Part shown: piece after piece, positions 1 through 6,090 of the stretch | Numbering within the stretch: the first letter of the stretch is position 1 | How the letters are laid out: each line of letters begins with the position of its first letter | Source: Limnohabitans sp. | GTDB taxonomy: Bacteria; Planctomycetota; Phycisphaerae; Phycisphaerales; SM1A02 | DNA length: 9,448 bases | Direction: 5' to 3' | NCBI GenBank assembly: GCA_030054275.1 | Contig: JASGCF010000049.1 | Coordinates: forward strand, 1-9,448 | Program-made: the position numbers and the translations under genes | Notes under the pieces: model-generated | What the model was told of the DNA's origin: nothing | The model's input: only the letters and a program-made list of their open reading frames with translations | The model's database searches: none

Positions 1-24
1 GTGATGCAATGGTGTAGGAAGCCG

Positions 25-53
25 TTGCATTCGGTCGATGGATGTCCAATAAC
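25..53 (+). promoter_or_regulatory. weak candidate promoter for the CPBP protease gene
   Basis: TTGCAT at 25-30 and AATAAC at 48-53 are separated by 17 bases, the classical sigma-70 spacing, and lie upstream of the preferred ATG at 79. The matches are only 3 of 6 for the -35 and 4 of 6 for the -10, so this is a guess from spacing. It supports a start at 79 rather than at the window edge. Planctomycete promoters often diverge from this consensus. Confidence 0.22.
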
Positions 54-69
54 AGCCAAGTCTTACTTC

Positions 70-73
70 GGAG
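70..73 (+). promoter_or_regulatory. Shine-Dalgarno GGAG deciding the CPBP start
   Basis: GGAG lies five bases before the ATG at 79. The upstream in-frame codons from 1 to 78 encode no recognisable N-terminus, while the ATG at 79 opens directly onto a membrane segment. This favours the start at 79. Confidence 0.55.
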
Positions 74-78
74 CCTGC

Positions 79-1494
79 ATGCGTTGGTCGACACTTCGTC
101 TCATCTTGGTGTGGGTTGGCATCTTCATGACCTCGACGATCGCAGTCACGCTGCAATCGGTTCGCATGGGCGCAGATCCAGAGGGGATTTCGGAACTGAC
201 TCCCGTTGAAGCCGAGCGACCAAGCGCGCTGAGCTTCGAAAGCGAACTGACTGCGAAATTTTTGGTTGGTGCTCATGCATGGGCACCAACGGCTGGCTCT
301 GCGTTCTTGCTGAACGCTCAACAGTTACGCGACGGTAACACAACGGAGCGTTTGGCCTACGCGCTTCTTGTTGGTCGTCTTGAGTCGTGGCAAGCCGGCG
401 TCGATGCAGCGAATGCTGTAGAGATCGATCGCACCACGAAGCGAGGTGCGCAGGAAGCACTGCTCAAAGAAGATGTTGTGGGAGCCTTGGAAACGCTTGC
501 TGCTTCGAACGGTGACTCTGCGTCCATATCGCTCGAGACGCGAGAGCGCATGGAAGAGCATCTTGGATTCCTCGGACGCGTTGATACCGTCGAAGGTGTG
601 CGCGAAGCATCTCGTGCATTGGCAGTCGTGCTCGCTGCAGGCACTTGGTATGTCTGCATCTTCCTTGCCGGCGCGGTTGCGTTGTTGGTGCTTCTTTATC
701 GCATGGCCGTGGGCACCAAGAAGCCTGCATTTGAACCGATCGCAGAAGGGCAAAAAGCGATCGTACTTGGAGAGACCTTTGCCTTGTGGCTTGGGTTCTT
801 CCTCTTGTGCACGGTGATCGCTGCGACACTTCCGATCGCGCTCAATATGGCTTCTCCCGATGCCGTCGGTGAGAACGGTTCCCTCGTCCTTTCGTTGGCT
901 GCGATGTACGCATCACTTTTGGCTCTTGCATGGCCAAGCGTTCGCGGCCTGAGTTGGCGTGAGACGCGCGAACTCATCGGATTACACAAGGGGGCCGGCG
1001 TACTTCGAGAGGTCAGCGCTGGCGTGGTGTGCTACATCACCGCCGTTCCGATTCTGTTGTTTGGCTTGATCGTGTACTTCCTGTTGTCGCTTGTCGCTCA
1101 ATTGATTCGCGGAGATCAACCGCCGCCGTCACATCCGGCTGTCGAGATGTTGTCGTCTGCTGGACCAATGGGAGTCGTGCTTTTGTACCTTCTCGCAAGC
1201 GTGACAGCGCCGATCGTCGAAGAGATCGCATTCCGTGGATTGTTGTTTTCGCATCTCCGCGGAGTGGTCGCGCCTCGAATTCGATTCGTGAGTTTCGCAG
1301 TGGCGGCGCTTGTGTCGAGCTTTATCTTCGCCGTGATTCATCCGCAGGGAGTTTTGTTTGTGCCAGCACTTGGTGGATTGGCGGTCGGGTTCTGCCTCGC
1401 CCGAGAGATTCGCGGCAGTTTGATTGCGCCAATGGTTGCACACGGGATCAACAATGCGGTGACGCTGACCTTGGCAGTCTCGCTGTTCGGCTGA
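79..1494 (+). CDS. CPBP-family intramembrane glutamic/metallo-endopeptidase (CAAX protease-like)
   Basis: This is a polytopic membrane protein of 471 residues whose C-terminal third is a CPBP (CAAX protease and bacteriocin-processing, ABI) domain. All three family motifs are present: EExxxR with Glu381-Glu382 and Arg386, FxxxH with Phe417 and His421, and HxxxN with His455 and Asn459. In this family these residues form the active site buried in the membrane. A first hydrophobic segment spans about residues 5-25. It is followed by roughly 150 polar residues, likely outside the cytoplasm, and then several further membrane helices from about residue 180 onward. The substrate cannot be read from the sequence; family members process prenylated proteins or peptides, or act in self-immunity. 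The ATG at 79 is chosen because GGAG precedes it. The frame stays open to position 1, so a longer product or a gene entering from outside the window is possible. It converges with the next gene. Confidence 0.88.
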   Translation: MRWSTLRLILVWVGIFMTSTIAVTLQSVRMGADPEGISELTPVEAERPSALSFESELTAKFLVGAHAWAPTAGSAFLLNAQQLRDGNTTERLAYALLVGRLESWQAGVDAANAVEIDRTTKRGAQEALLKEDVVGALETLAASNGDSASISLETRERMEEHLGFLGRVDTVEGVREASRALAVVLAAGTWYVCIFLAGAVALLVLLYRMAVGTKKPAFEPIAEGQKAIVLGETFALWLGFFLLCTVIAATLPIALNMASPDAVGENGSLVLSLAAMYASLLALAWPSVRGLSWRETRELIGLHKGAGVLREVSAGVVCYITAVPILLFGLIVYFLLSLVAQLIRGDQPPPSHPAVEMLSSAGPMGVVLLYLLASVTAPIVEEIAFRGLLFSHLRGVVAPRIRFVSFAVAALVSSFIFAVIHPQGVLFVPALGGLAVGFCLAREIRGSLIAPMVAHGINNAVTLTLAVSLFG

Positions 1495-1522
1495 CGAAAT
1501 CGCAAGCGCTCGTTTCTTTCGC

Positions 1523-1544
1523 GGTCGCCGCTGCGGCGGCGACC
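1523..1544. terminator. hairpin between convergent genes, candidate terminator
   Basis: Arms GGTCGCCGC and GCGGCGACC form a perfect 9-bp stem around the loop TGCG. It lies 28 bases after the CPBP stop and 52 bases before the end of the opposing gene. On the plus strand only three T residues follow, and on the minus strand the flank is purine-rich. It is therefore a reasonable transcription-ending or 3'-end stabilising hairpin rather than a textbook intrinsic terminator. Confidence 0.5.
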
Positions 1545-1596
1545 TTTGGCGCGATTCACGCCAGAGCGAGCAAGTTGCGGAGCAGGTTGCGAGCGC

Positions 1597-2190
1597 TCAA
1601 ACCTCGTACATGAACTGCTCGCGCACGATGCGACCCTTCTCAACGGTGTAGACGCCCGCCTCGCGGAACTCCATGCGTGTGCCGTCTGCGCGATCAATGG
1701 TCATGGTGAAGATGACCGTGAATCCAGTCGAGCACGCGAATGGGCCTTCTGCTTTCGCTGCAACGATCTTGTTCTCCGAGCACCACCACGCGCTCTTTTC
1801 TGCAACGCCCTTCAAGCCTTCGAACACACTTCCGTCACCTTCGATCGATTCGATCTTTCGGTGGTACCAAGTCTTCTCTGCTTCGTCTGCTTTGCCAGCA
1901 TTGAAGAGTGCGACCAGTGATTCGCCAACTTCGCGCGGAGACGCGCCTTTGCCGCTCGTGAGTTTCTTCTTTCGAAGGTGCTTGAATTTCGGCGTCGCGG
2001 GAGCAGCGTCAGCAGATGCGTCTTGCTTCTCCGCCGATTTTCCCGCCGCCTTCTCTGCCGCCTTCTCTGCTTTTGCCGCAGCCTTTCGCTCCTTTTTACT
2101 CAAAGTCGATTCGGTTGCCATGCTCGCATCCGGCGCAACATCGGTCGTGGTTTCGAGTTCGGACTTCTTCTTCCGCTTCTTCTTCGACAT
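1597..2190 (-). CDS. NTF2/SnoaL-like domain protein with basic Lys/Ala-rich N-terminal tail
   Basis: This 197-residue protein has two parts. Residues 1-80 are low-complexity and basic: the N-terminus is a lysine/arginine cluster (residues 3-9), and residues 36-56 are an alanine-lysine-glutamate stretch likely to be helical. Residues 84-197 look like a small NTF2/SnoaL-type alpha+beta cone. An amphipathic opening helix with the pattern VGESLVALFNAGKADEAEK is followed by alternating strands and a C-terminal 'VEKGRIVREQFMY' strand typical of that fold. NTF2-like proteins include isomerases, hydrolases and pure binding domains, and I see no catalytic signature that picks one. There is no signal peptide, so it is probably cytoplasmic. 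The start is supported by GAGGAG (2203-2198) seven bases before the ATG. It is transcribed alone or after the HNH gene, and an element shared with the rpsP leader lies 42-74 bases upstream. The function is unknown. Confidence 0.8.
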   Translation of the reverse strand: MSKKKRKKKSELETTTDVAPDASMATESTLSKKERKAAAKAEKAAEKAAGKSAEKQDASADAAPATPKFKHLRKKKLTSGKGASPREVGESLVALFNAGKADEAEKTWYHRKIESIEGDGSVFEGLKGVAEKSAWWCSENKIVAAKAEGPFACSTGFTVIFTMTIDRADGTRMEFREAGVYTVEKGRIVREQFMYEV

Positions 2191-2231
2191 TGGGAAACTC
2201 CTCGCAGAGCGCGAGGACTGATGCTACAGAG

Positions 2232-2264
2232 CGAACTCAAGAAAATGGCGACCTCCGTGTGGGA
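2232..2264 (-). promoter_or_regulatory. bipartite element, copy 1 (candidate promoter or operator)
   Basis: Read on the minus strand, TCCCACACGG (2264-2255), an 11-base spacer and TTCTTGAGTTCG (2243-2232) lie 42-74 bases upstream of the NTF2-like ATG. The same two blocks in the same order and orientation, with a 10-base spacer, occur upstream of rpsP. Two long exact blocks at nearly equal spacing and start distance, in two intergenic regions, argue for a shared promoter or regulator site. Neither block resembles the standard -35/-10 hexamers closely, except that TTGAGT is near TTGACA. Confidence 0.5.
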
Positions 2265-2305
2265 AGCCGCCCTTCTTTACATGCGATGCGGACTTTCGTC
2301 AGCGT

Positions 2306-2977
2306 TCAGTCATCCGACAGTTCGACTGTCCAGTACGCCTCGTCGAGGAATGCCTTCCACGACTCATACTTGGGGCTACCGAGTCGCAGCGAAATAGCGG
2401 GGTTTCGCTTTGGTTTGATGGGAACTCGAACAAGCCGCATGCCGGCTTGCTCTGGCGTGCGACCACCTTTGCGCGCATTGCATTTCACGCACGCGCAGAC
2501 GAGATTCGTCCAAGCGTTGCCGCCACCTTGAACGCGCGGCTTGACATGGTCAAGCGTTAGTTCCTTCGTTGCGAATGTCTTGCCACAATATTGGCAGATG
2601 TTCCCGTCGCGCGCATAGATATTGCGGCGATTGAGTTTGACTTGTTCGCGCGGCAAACGGTCGTAGCCAAGCACACGCACAATCTTTGGAACCGCGATAG
2701 AGATGCGCGCTGTGCGCACCCAGTCGTGCTGGTTCAACTCAAACTCGCGGCGAAACTCAGAGAGTTCCGTCCAAGTCGAAAATGGATACGAGACATACGA
2801 GCCATCCTCGACGGCAACAACTTCCGCGATCTCCTTCGCGAGAAGAATGAATGCGCGTCGCGCGTCGATGACACGAATCGCGCTGTAAAAGCGATTGAGG
2901 ACGAGAACCTTCGCGTCGAGACCGACGCTTGAATTTCCGAGGACTCCGTTCGCAACTCCACTCGTGAGCGCCGACAT
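2306..2977 (-). CDS. HNH endonuclease family protein
   Basis: This 223-residue protein carries a central zinc-type HNH nuclease domain at about residues 117-180. Visible features in order are the lead-in RRNIYARD (117-124), zinc knuckle Cys128-x2-Cys131, Asp143-His144 (the general base and first H of HNH), a Gly-rich turn, Asn158 (the N), and Cys163-x2-Cys166 followed by N-x2-K-G. Residues 20-115 form a conserved-looking N-terminal region without a known catalytic motif, and 185-223 a short tail. This stand-alone type is widespread in bacteria; whether it cuts or nicks DNA in vivo, and why, is generally not known. No methylase, phage or intron gene is adjacent, so nothing suggests restriction or homing. 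The frame is open to 3157, but the ATG at 2977 is chosen because AGGAG lies five bases before it and the upstream stretch looks like untranslated leader. Confidence 0.87.
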   Translation of the reverse strand: MSALTSGVANGVLGNSSVGLDAKVLVLNRFYSAIRVIDARRAFILLAKEIAEVVAVEDGSYVSYPFSTWTELSEFRREFELNQHDWVRTARISIAVPKIVRVLGYDRLPREQVKLNRRNIYARDGNICQYCGKTFATKELTLDHVKPRVQGGGNAWTNLVCACVKCNARKGGRTPEQAGMRLVRVPIKPKRNPAISLRLGSPKYESWKAFLDEAYWTVELSDD

Positions 2978-2982
2978 GAGGA

Positions 2983-2987
2983 CTCCT
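2983..2987 (-). promoter_or_regulatory. Shine-Dalgarno AGGAG deciding the HNH start
   Basis: On the minus strand AGGAG sits five bases before the ATG at 2977. This fixes the start inside a frame that is open for another 60 codons upstream. Confidence 0.7.
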
Positions 2988-3060
2988 GACGGGAGATGAT
3001 CGCAGGCGTGTTGGTGTGCGCGCCCGAGATCAGAATCGCGGCATCCGTTCCGCTTGAAGA

Positions 3061-3074
3061 GGGAGTTTACTCCC
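3061..3074 (-). promoter_or_regulatory. small inverted repeat in the HNH leader
   Basis: GGGAGT and ACTCCC flank two bases, forming a 14-bp near-perfect palindrome 84-97 bases upstream of the HNH start. It lies inside the 183-bp gap between the unrecognised gene ending at 3161 and the HNH gene. It could be an operator or a small hairpin. No T-run follows on either strand, so it is not a convincing terminator. Nothing else stands out in the gap. Confidence 0.25.
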
Positions 3075-3160
3075 GCCGGAGACCTCGGCAAATGGCATAT
3101 GAAGTTTCTGTGCGTACGCGTCGGGGATTGAGATTCGGCGCGCCTTCGCCTGCACAACCG

Positions 3161-3877
3161 TTACAACCCGAGCAGGGCGCGTTGGCGATCGAGTTCACCG
3201 GGGAAAAGCACAATCGGAGTCGTCTGGGGCACATACTCGGCCACGAGCCGCGCAACGACGGCGGTCGGAAGCAGGCCCTGACCGAAGGGAACCGATTCAA
3301 AGCAGCCCGTTGCGGCGGTGCTGGGTCCTTGGGTGAGATCTCCAAGAAGTACACCCGCAGCGACCGGCCCGAGATGCGCGAACATGCGCGTGAGGTGGTC
3401 TTCCGCATCACGCAGCATCGACGGCGCGAGCATGTCTGCTGGTGAAAGCAGTACTTCGAATGGACCTCCGGCGCGATCGCGCAGAAGCTTCACCGAAGAG
3501 TGAACATCGCCAAGGACATGTCGATGATGAGGCCGGAAGCACAGCGTTCGGCGATGGTGGTGAAGGGCCGGTGCAACTTCATCGAGAAATGCGCCAAAGC
3601 GCTCGTGTCCGGCGCGCATCCATGTCCGCGGTTCGTCTGCGAACAGGCCCTCATCGGAAAGCGTTCCGCTCCATGAAACGATGCGAGATCCGGGCGACTC
3701 TGTGTCAACGATCCACTGCCCAGAAAGCGGGTTTCCTTCGACGAACGATGCGAAAGGGTGCGCCTCGCCTGCGGTCGACATCGCGACTTGCGCGCAGCAC
3801 GGCGCTTCGACGCCAAGCAGGCGAGCAAGGTGTGCAGCGTCATGGACGAGGTACACGGGGCGGCTTCGGTGCGACAC
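3161..3877 (-). CDS. conserved-looking hypothetical protein coupled to queD
   Basis: I do not recognise this 238-residue protein with confidence. It has no signal peptide or membrane segment and is probably cytoplasmic. It is rich in His and Arg around residues 106-120, with HHH at 106-108 and RPHHRHVL at 115-122. It then has an alternating helix/strand pattern (KLLRDRAGGPFEVLLSPADML, split around residues 130-150). That layout faintly recalls xylose-isomerase-like TIM-barrel proteins, where a His/Glu strand, a 'vl' loop and a 'LLxDPxxM'-type strand line a metal site. This is inference only; the expected acidic metal ligands are not clear. The start is GTG directly abutting the queD TGA (TGA-GTG, no gap), with GAGG eight bases upstream, so translation is likely coupled to queD. 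That suggests, but does not show, a role near queuosine or pterin metabolism. Confidence 0.72.
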   Translation of the reverse strand: MSHRSRPVYLVHDAAHLARLLGVEAPCCAQVAMSTAGEAHPFASFVEGNPLSGQWIVDTESPGSRIVSWSGTLSDEGLFADEPRTWMRAGHERFGAFLDEVAPALHHHRRTLCFRPHHRHVLGDVHSSVKLLRDRAGGPFEVLLSPADMLAPSMLRDAEDHLTRMFAHLGPVAAGVLLGDLTQGPSTAATGCFESVPFGQGLLPTAVVARLVAEYVPQTTPIVLFPGELDRQRALLGL

Positions 3878-4240
3878 TCAGCGGCCCTCGTAGACGCAGC
3901 GACTCGTACAGGTTTCGCACACGATCACTTGGGTGAGTAGCGGCAGTGTCGGCTTGAGCCGATCCCAAATCCACTTGGCCAAGAGTTCCGCAGTCGGGTT
4001 CTCAAGGCCAGTGATGTCGTTCAGGCAGCGGTGGTCGAGCGCATCATGAACGGGCGAGATCGCCTTCTTGATATCGCCGTAGTCGACGAGATAGCCCCTC
4101 GCTGGATCCATTTCGCCTTCAACCACAACCTCCACGCGAAAGGAGTGTCCGTGCATGCGACGGCATTTGTGCCCATCGGGGAAGCAAGGCAGATAGTGGG
4201 CGGCCTCAAAGGTGAAGCTCTTCGCAAGGGTGACACGCAT
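3878..4240 (-). CDS. queD: 6-carboxy-5,6,7,8-tetrahydropterin synthase (QueD)
   Basis: QueD converts 7,8-dihydroneopterin triphosphate to 6-carboxytetrahydropterin, the second step towards preQ0 and queuosine in tRNA. The 120-residue length matches the family. Zinc ligands are visible as His15 in FEAAHYL and His30/His32 in the HGHSF motif. The catalytic cysteine is Cys26 in GHKCRRMHGH, the catalytic Asp69-His70 pair lies in LDHRCLN, and the pterin-binding glutamate is Glu109 in the VCETCTS segment. A PTPS paralogue with another role (for example 6-pyruvoyltetrahydropterin synthase) is possible, but the Cys-x3-HGH spacing and length favour QueD. The ATG at 4240 gives the family N-terminus; longer in-frame readings run into a terminator hairpin. 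There is no Shine-Dalgarno upstream; CCTCC, the opposite sense, stands there instead. No queC, queE or folE is in the window. The downstream gene begins at the queD stop. Confidence 0.9.
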   Translation of the reverse strand: MRVTLAKSFTFEAAHYLPCFPDGHKCRRMHGHSFRVEVVVEGEMDPARGYLVDYGDIKKAISPVHDALDHRCLNDITGLENPTAELLAKWIWDRLKPTLPLLTQVIVCETCTSRCVYEGR

Positions 4241-4260
4241 CGGGCGCGCAGTGTAGGAGG

Positions 4261-4300
4261 AAAAACACAACCGACCGCCGAAGCGGCCGGTTGGGTGTTT
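4261..4300 (-). terminator. strong intrinsic terminator after rplS
   Basis: On the minus strand a 10-bp stem (AACCGGCCGC with GCGGTCGGTT, one G-U pair) is closed by the stable tetraloop TTCG. It is extended by AAACAC/GTGTTT past a two-base bulge and runs directly into TTTTT then CCTCC. It begins 87 bases after the rplS stop and ends 20 bases before queD, so it ends the rpsP-trmD-rplS transcript. Confidence 0.88.
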
Positions 4301-4386
4301 CAGAAGTGCGGTGCGATTGGTTGAGTACCCAAGCGATGCGCCAACGAGACGCGCCAAACGGGAGCGCTCGGCGGCGACGCGCTGGT

Positions 4387-4794
4387 TTAACTCGCCGACT
4401 CGCTTGCGCCTTCGACATGCTTCAGGCCGCGGCGCTGATCGCGCAGACGACGGCTCTTACCGAAGCGATCGCGCAGGTAGAAGAGCTTGGCGCGACGAGC
4501 ATCGCCGCGACGAACCACATCGATCTTCGCCAAACGCGGGGAATTCACAGGGAACGAGCGCTCGACGCCTTCGTTGGCGACGATACGACGAACAGTCACC
4601 ATGCGATGGATGCCGCGGCCGGTGTCTGCCAAGAGCACGCCTTGGAAGACTTGGATGCGCTCCTTATCGCCTTCGATGATCTTGTAATGCACATCGATCG
4701 TGTCACCGACGGAGAACTTGGGGAGTTCTGCCTCACCCTTGAGTTGGCCGGCGACGACGCCTTCGATCACTGCTGTACGGTTGAGCTTTGCCAT
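4387..4794 (-). CDS. rplS: 50S ribosomal protein L19
   Basis: L19 is a structural protein of the large subunit at the interface with the small subunit. The family core is clear: LPKFSVGDTIDVHYKI, the segment KERIQVFQGVLLA, GRGIHRMVTVRRI, GVERSFPVNSP, and the C-terminal RRGDARRAKLFYLRDRFGKS. The product is 135 residues against about 115 in E. coli; the surplus is a short N-terminal lead and a C-terminal tail of about 20 residues ending in Ser/Ala. The ATG at 4794 is chosen because AAGGA stands seven bases before it; the frame is open further upstream but there overlaps trmD. It is the last gene of the rpsP-trmD-rplS operon, starting 10 bases after the trmD stop, and is followed by a strong terminator. 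Confidence 0.97.
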   Translation of the reverse strand: MAKLNRTAVIEGVVAGQLKGEAELPKFSVGDTIDVHYKIIEGDKERIQVFQGVLLADTGRGIHRMVTVRRIVANEGVERSFPVNSPRLAKIDVVRRGDARRAKLFYLRDRFGKSRRLRDQRRGLKHVEGASESAS

Positions 4795-4801
4795 GGTTGT
4801 G

Positions 4802-4806
4802 TCCTT
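4802..4806 (-). promoter_or_regulatory. Shine-Dalgarno of rplS overlapping the trmD stop
   Basis: AAGGA on the minus strand shares its first two bases with the trmD stop codon TAA (TAAGGA), seven bases before the rplS ATG. A ribosome terminating on trmD would sit on the rplS initiation site, so translational coupling is likely. Confidence 0.7.
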
Positions 4807-5695
4807 ATGCGCTTTCGGGCGCGGTTTGGCCGTGCAGTTCGCAGCCGGAATCGGATGCATTCAACCGCGTGGCTTTTGCAACATGCGTGACGGGCTTGTG
4901 TGTGTTGGCCGCCGGCAGGGGTTGCGGTTGGGTTTGCGAGTTCGTACGAGAATCTTGCTGCAACAAATCGGGACGACGCGTGCGCGTACGCTCGATGCGT
5001 TGCTCGTCTCGCCATCGCGCGACCGCTCCGTGGTCGCCCGACACGAGTACATCCGGCACAACGCGCCCGTTCCACTCGCGGGGACGGGTGTAGTGCGGAC
5101 AATCAAGGAGCTGTGCGCCCTCCGGCGTGCGCACACTAAACGAATCCTCGGCCGCGCTTTCCTCGTGACCGAGGACGCCCGGCTGCAGGCGCGCCACGGC
5201 ATCGATGATCACCATCGCGCCGAGTTCGCCGCCGGAGAGGACATAGTCGCCGAGCGAGATTTCGAGGGGTTTCAATTCCTCAATCACGCGCTCGTCGATG
5301 CCTTCGTAGTGACCACAGAGAAGGAGCAGGCGTGGTTGTTGTGCAAGCCACTCGACCCGCGACTGCGTGAGTCTCTCGCCTTGCGGCGAAAGCAGCACGC
5401 GCACGGCTCGGTCGCTCATGCCTCCGACCATCCCATCGACAACGCGATCACTCGCAGTCGAGCCTTGCGACTCAACCGCTGTGACTGCATCGAAGATGGG
5501 CTGGCACATCATGACCATGCCTGGACCTCCGCCGAACGGGCGGTCGTCGACCTTGTGGTGCTTGTTCGCCGCAAACGCCCGAATGTCGTGCACATGGCAC
5601 GAGAGGGCGCCTTCTTCGATCGCATTCGCCGGGATGCTCGTTGCGAGGAATCCCGTGAAGAGATCGGGGAAAAGGGTGAGCACATCGATGCGCAT
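4805..5695 (-). CDS. trmD: tRNA (guanine-N1)-methyltransferase TrmD
   Basis: TrmD methylates N1 of G37 in tRNAs with G36G37, using S-adenosylmethionine, and so prevents +1 frameshifting; it is a dimeric SPOUT enzyme with a deep trefoil knot. Signatures in order are MRIDVLTLFP at the N-terminus, RPFGGGPGMVM (52-62), LLSPQGE (101-107), the cofactor loop LLCGHYEGIDERV (125-137), SLGDYVLSGGELGAMVIIDA (147-166), catalytic Asp184 in EDSF, and CPHYTRPREW (199-208). Two oddities stand out. There is about 15 extra residues (around 75-97) before LSPQG compared with E. coli. The usual helical C-terminus after RRPDLL is replaced by a polar Gln/Pro/Thr-rich tail (246-296). The ATG at 5695 gives the standard N-terminus; a GTG at 5704 is also in frame, and neither has a clear ribosome site. 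It lies between rpsP and rplS. Confidence 0.96.
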   Translation of the reverse strand: MRIDVLTLFPDLFTGFLATSIPANAIEEGALSCHVHDIRAFAANKHHKVDDRPFGGGPGMVMMCQPIFDAVTAVESQGSTASDRVVDGMVGGMSDRAVRVLLSPQGERLTQSRVEWLAQQPRLLLLCGHYEGIDERVIEELKPLEISLGDYVLSGGELGAMVIIDAVARLQPGVLGHEESAAEDSFSVRTPEGAQLLDCPHYTRPREWNGRVVPDVLVSGDHGAVARWRDEQRIERTRTRRPDLLQQDSRTNSQTQPQPLPAANTHKPVTHVAKATRLNASDSGCELHGQTAPESA

Positions 5696-5772
5696 GACTG
5701 GCACGCGAAAGGGGTGTCACCGTTGCGGCGCTGCGTGGTCGCGACAGCGCTGGTGTTCAGCGTCTCTCTGGA

Positions 5773-6036
5773 TTAGGACTTCTTACCCGGAGTCGGATCC
5801 ACGCCGACCTTCTTGAGAAGGTTCGCTGCGGTTTCCGATGGCTGTGCGCCAACCGAGAGCCAGTACTTCACGCGATCGGTGTTGAACTGGTACTGCGCGC
5901 CTGGCTTGGCACCTGGGTTGTACCAACCGAGGTTCTCGATCACGGCGCCGTCACGAGGATTGCGCTTGTCCATAGCGGACAGGCGGTAGAACGGAGCATG
6001 AGCACGGCCCATGCGCTTCATACGGAGGACGACCAT
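5773..6036 (-). CDS. rpsP: 30S ribosomal protein S16
   Basis: S16 is an early-binding small-subunit assembly protein. The 87-residue product matches the family length and shows VVLRMKRMGRAHAPFYRLS at the N-terminus, DKRNPRDGAVIENLGWYNP in the middle, and the RVKYWLSVGAQPSETAANLL helix. The ATG is preceded by AAAGGG with a seven-base spacer. It is the first gene of the rpsP-trmD-rplS operon; the gap to trmD is 77 bases and holds no rimM, the gene found there in E. coli. A bipartite element and a 7-bp hairpin lie in the upstream leader and are the likely control sites. Confidence 0.97.
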   Translation of the reverse strand: MVVLRMKRMGRAHAPFYRLSAMDKRNPRDGAVIENLGWYNPGAKPGAQYQFNTDRVKYWLSVGAQPSETAANLLKKVGVDPTPGKKS

Positions 6037-6072
6037 GTCGTCACCCTTTCATCAAAGGCGAGCCTCGGTCCC

Positions 6073-6090
6073 GTTCGTCTCATGACGAAC
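6073..6090 (-). promoter_or_regulatory. hairpin in the rpsP leader
   Basis: GTTCGTC and GACGAAC form a perfect 7-bp stem around a four-base loop, 37-54 bases before the rpsP ATG. If transcribed it would be an RNA hairpin in the leader of a ribosomal-protein operon, where autoregulatory sites are common. It overlaps the downstream end of the bipartite element, so it could equally be a DNA-level operator. Confidence 0.4.

Noticed and set aside
1029..1613. A 194-codon plus-strand frame overlapping the end of the CPBP gene
   Set aside because: It lies in another frame of a gene with intact catalytic motifs, and its Arg/Ser-rich product looks like an out-of-frame shadow.
2316..2330. Inverted repeat GACAGT-TCG-ACTGTC as a terminator or operator
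   Set aside because: It lies inside the last codons of the HNH gene, has a short stem with no T-run, and is likely a by-product of coding sequence.
2978..3157. A 60-residue N-terminal extension of the HNH protein
   Set aside because: The frame is open by chance; the translated stretch has no conserved pattern, and AGGAG stands just before the inner ATG.
2306..3157. HNH gene as part of a homing element or restriction system
   Set aside because: There are no intron or intein boundaries, no methylase, no flanking repeats and no phage genes nearby.
4241..4357. A longer N-terminus for QueD
   Set aside because: It would translate through the rplS terminator hairpin, and the family N-terminus begins at the inner ATG.
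4700..5776. A 358-codon open frame on the plus strand
   Set aside because: It is antisense to trmD and the start of rplS, whose conserved motifs fix the minus strand as coding. It has no family features and reflects GC-rich codon structure.
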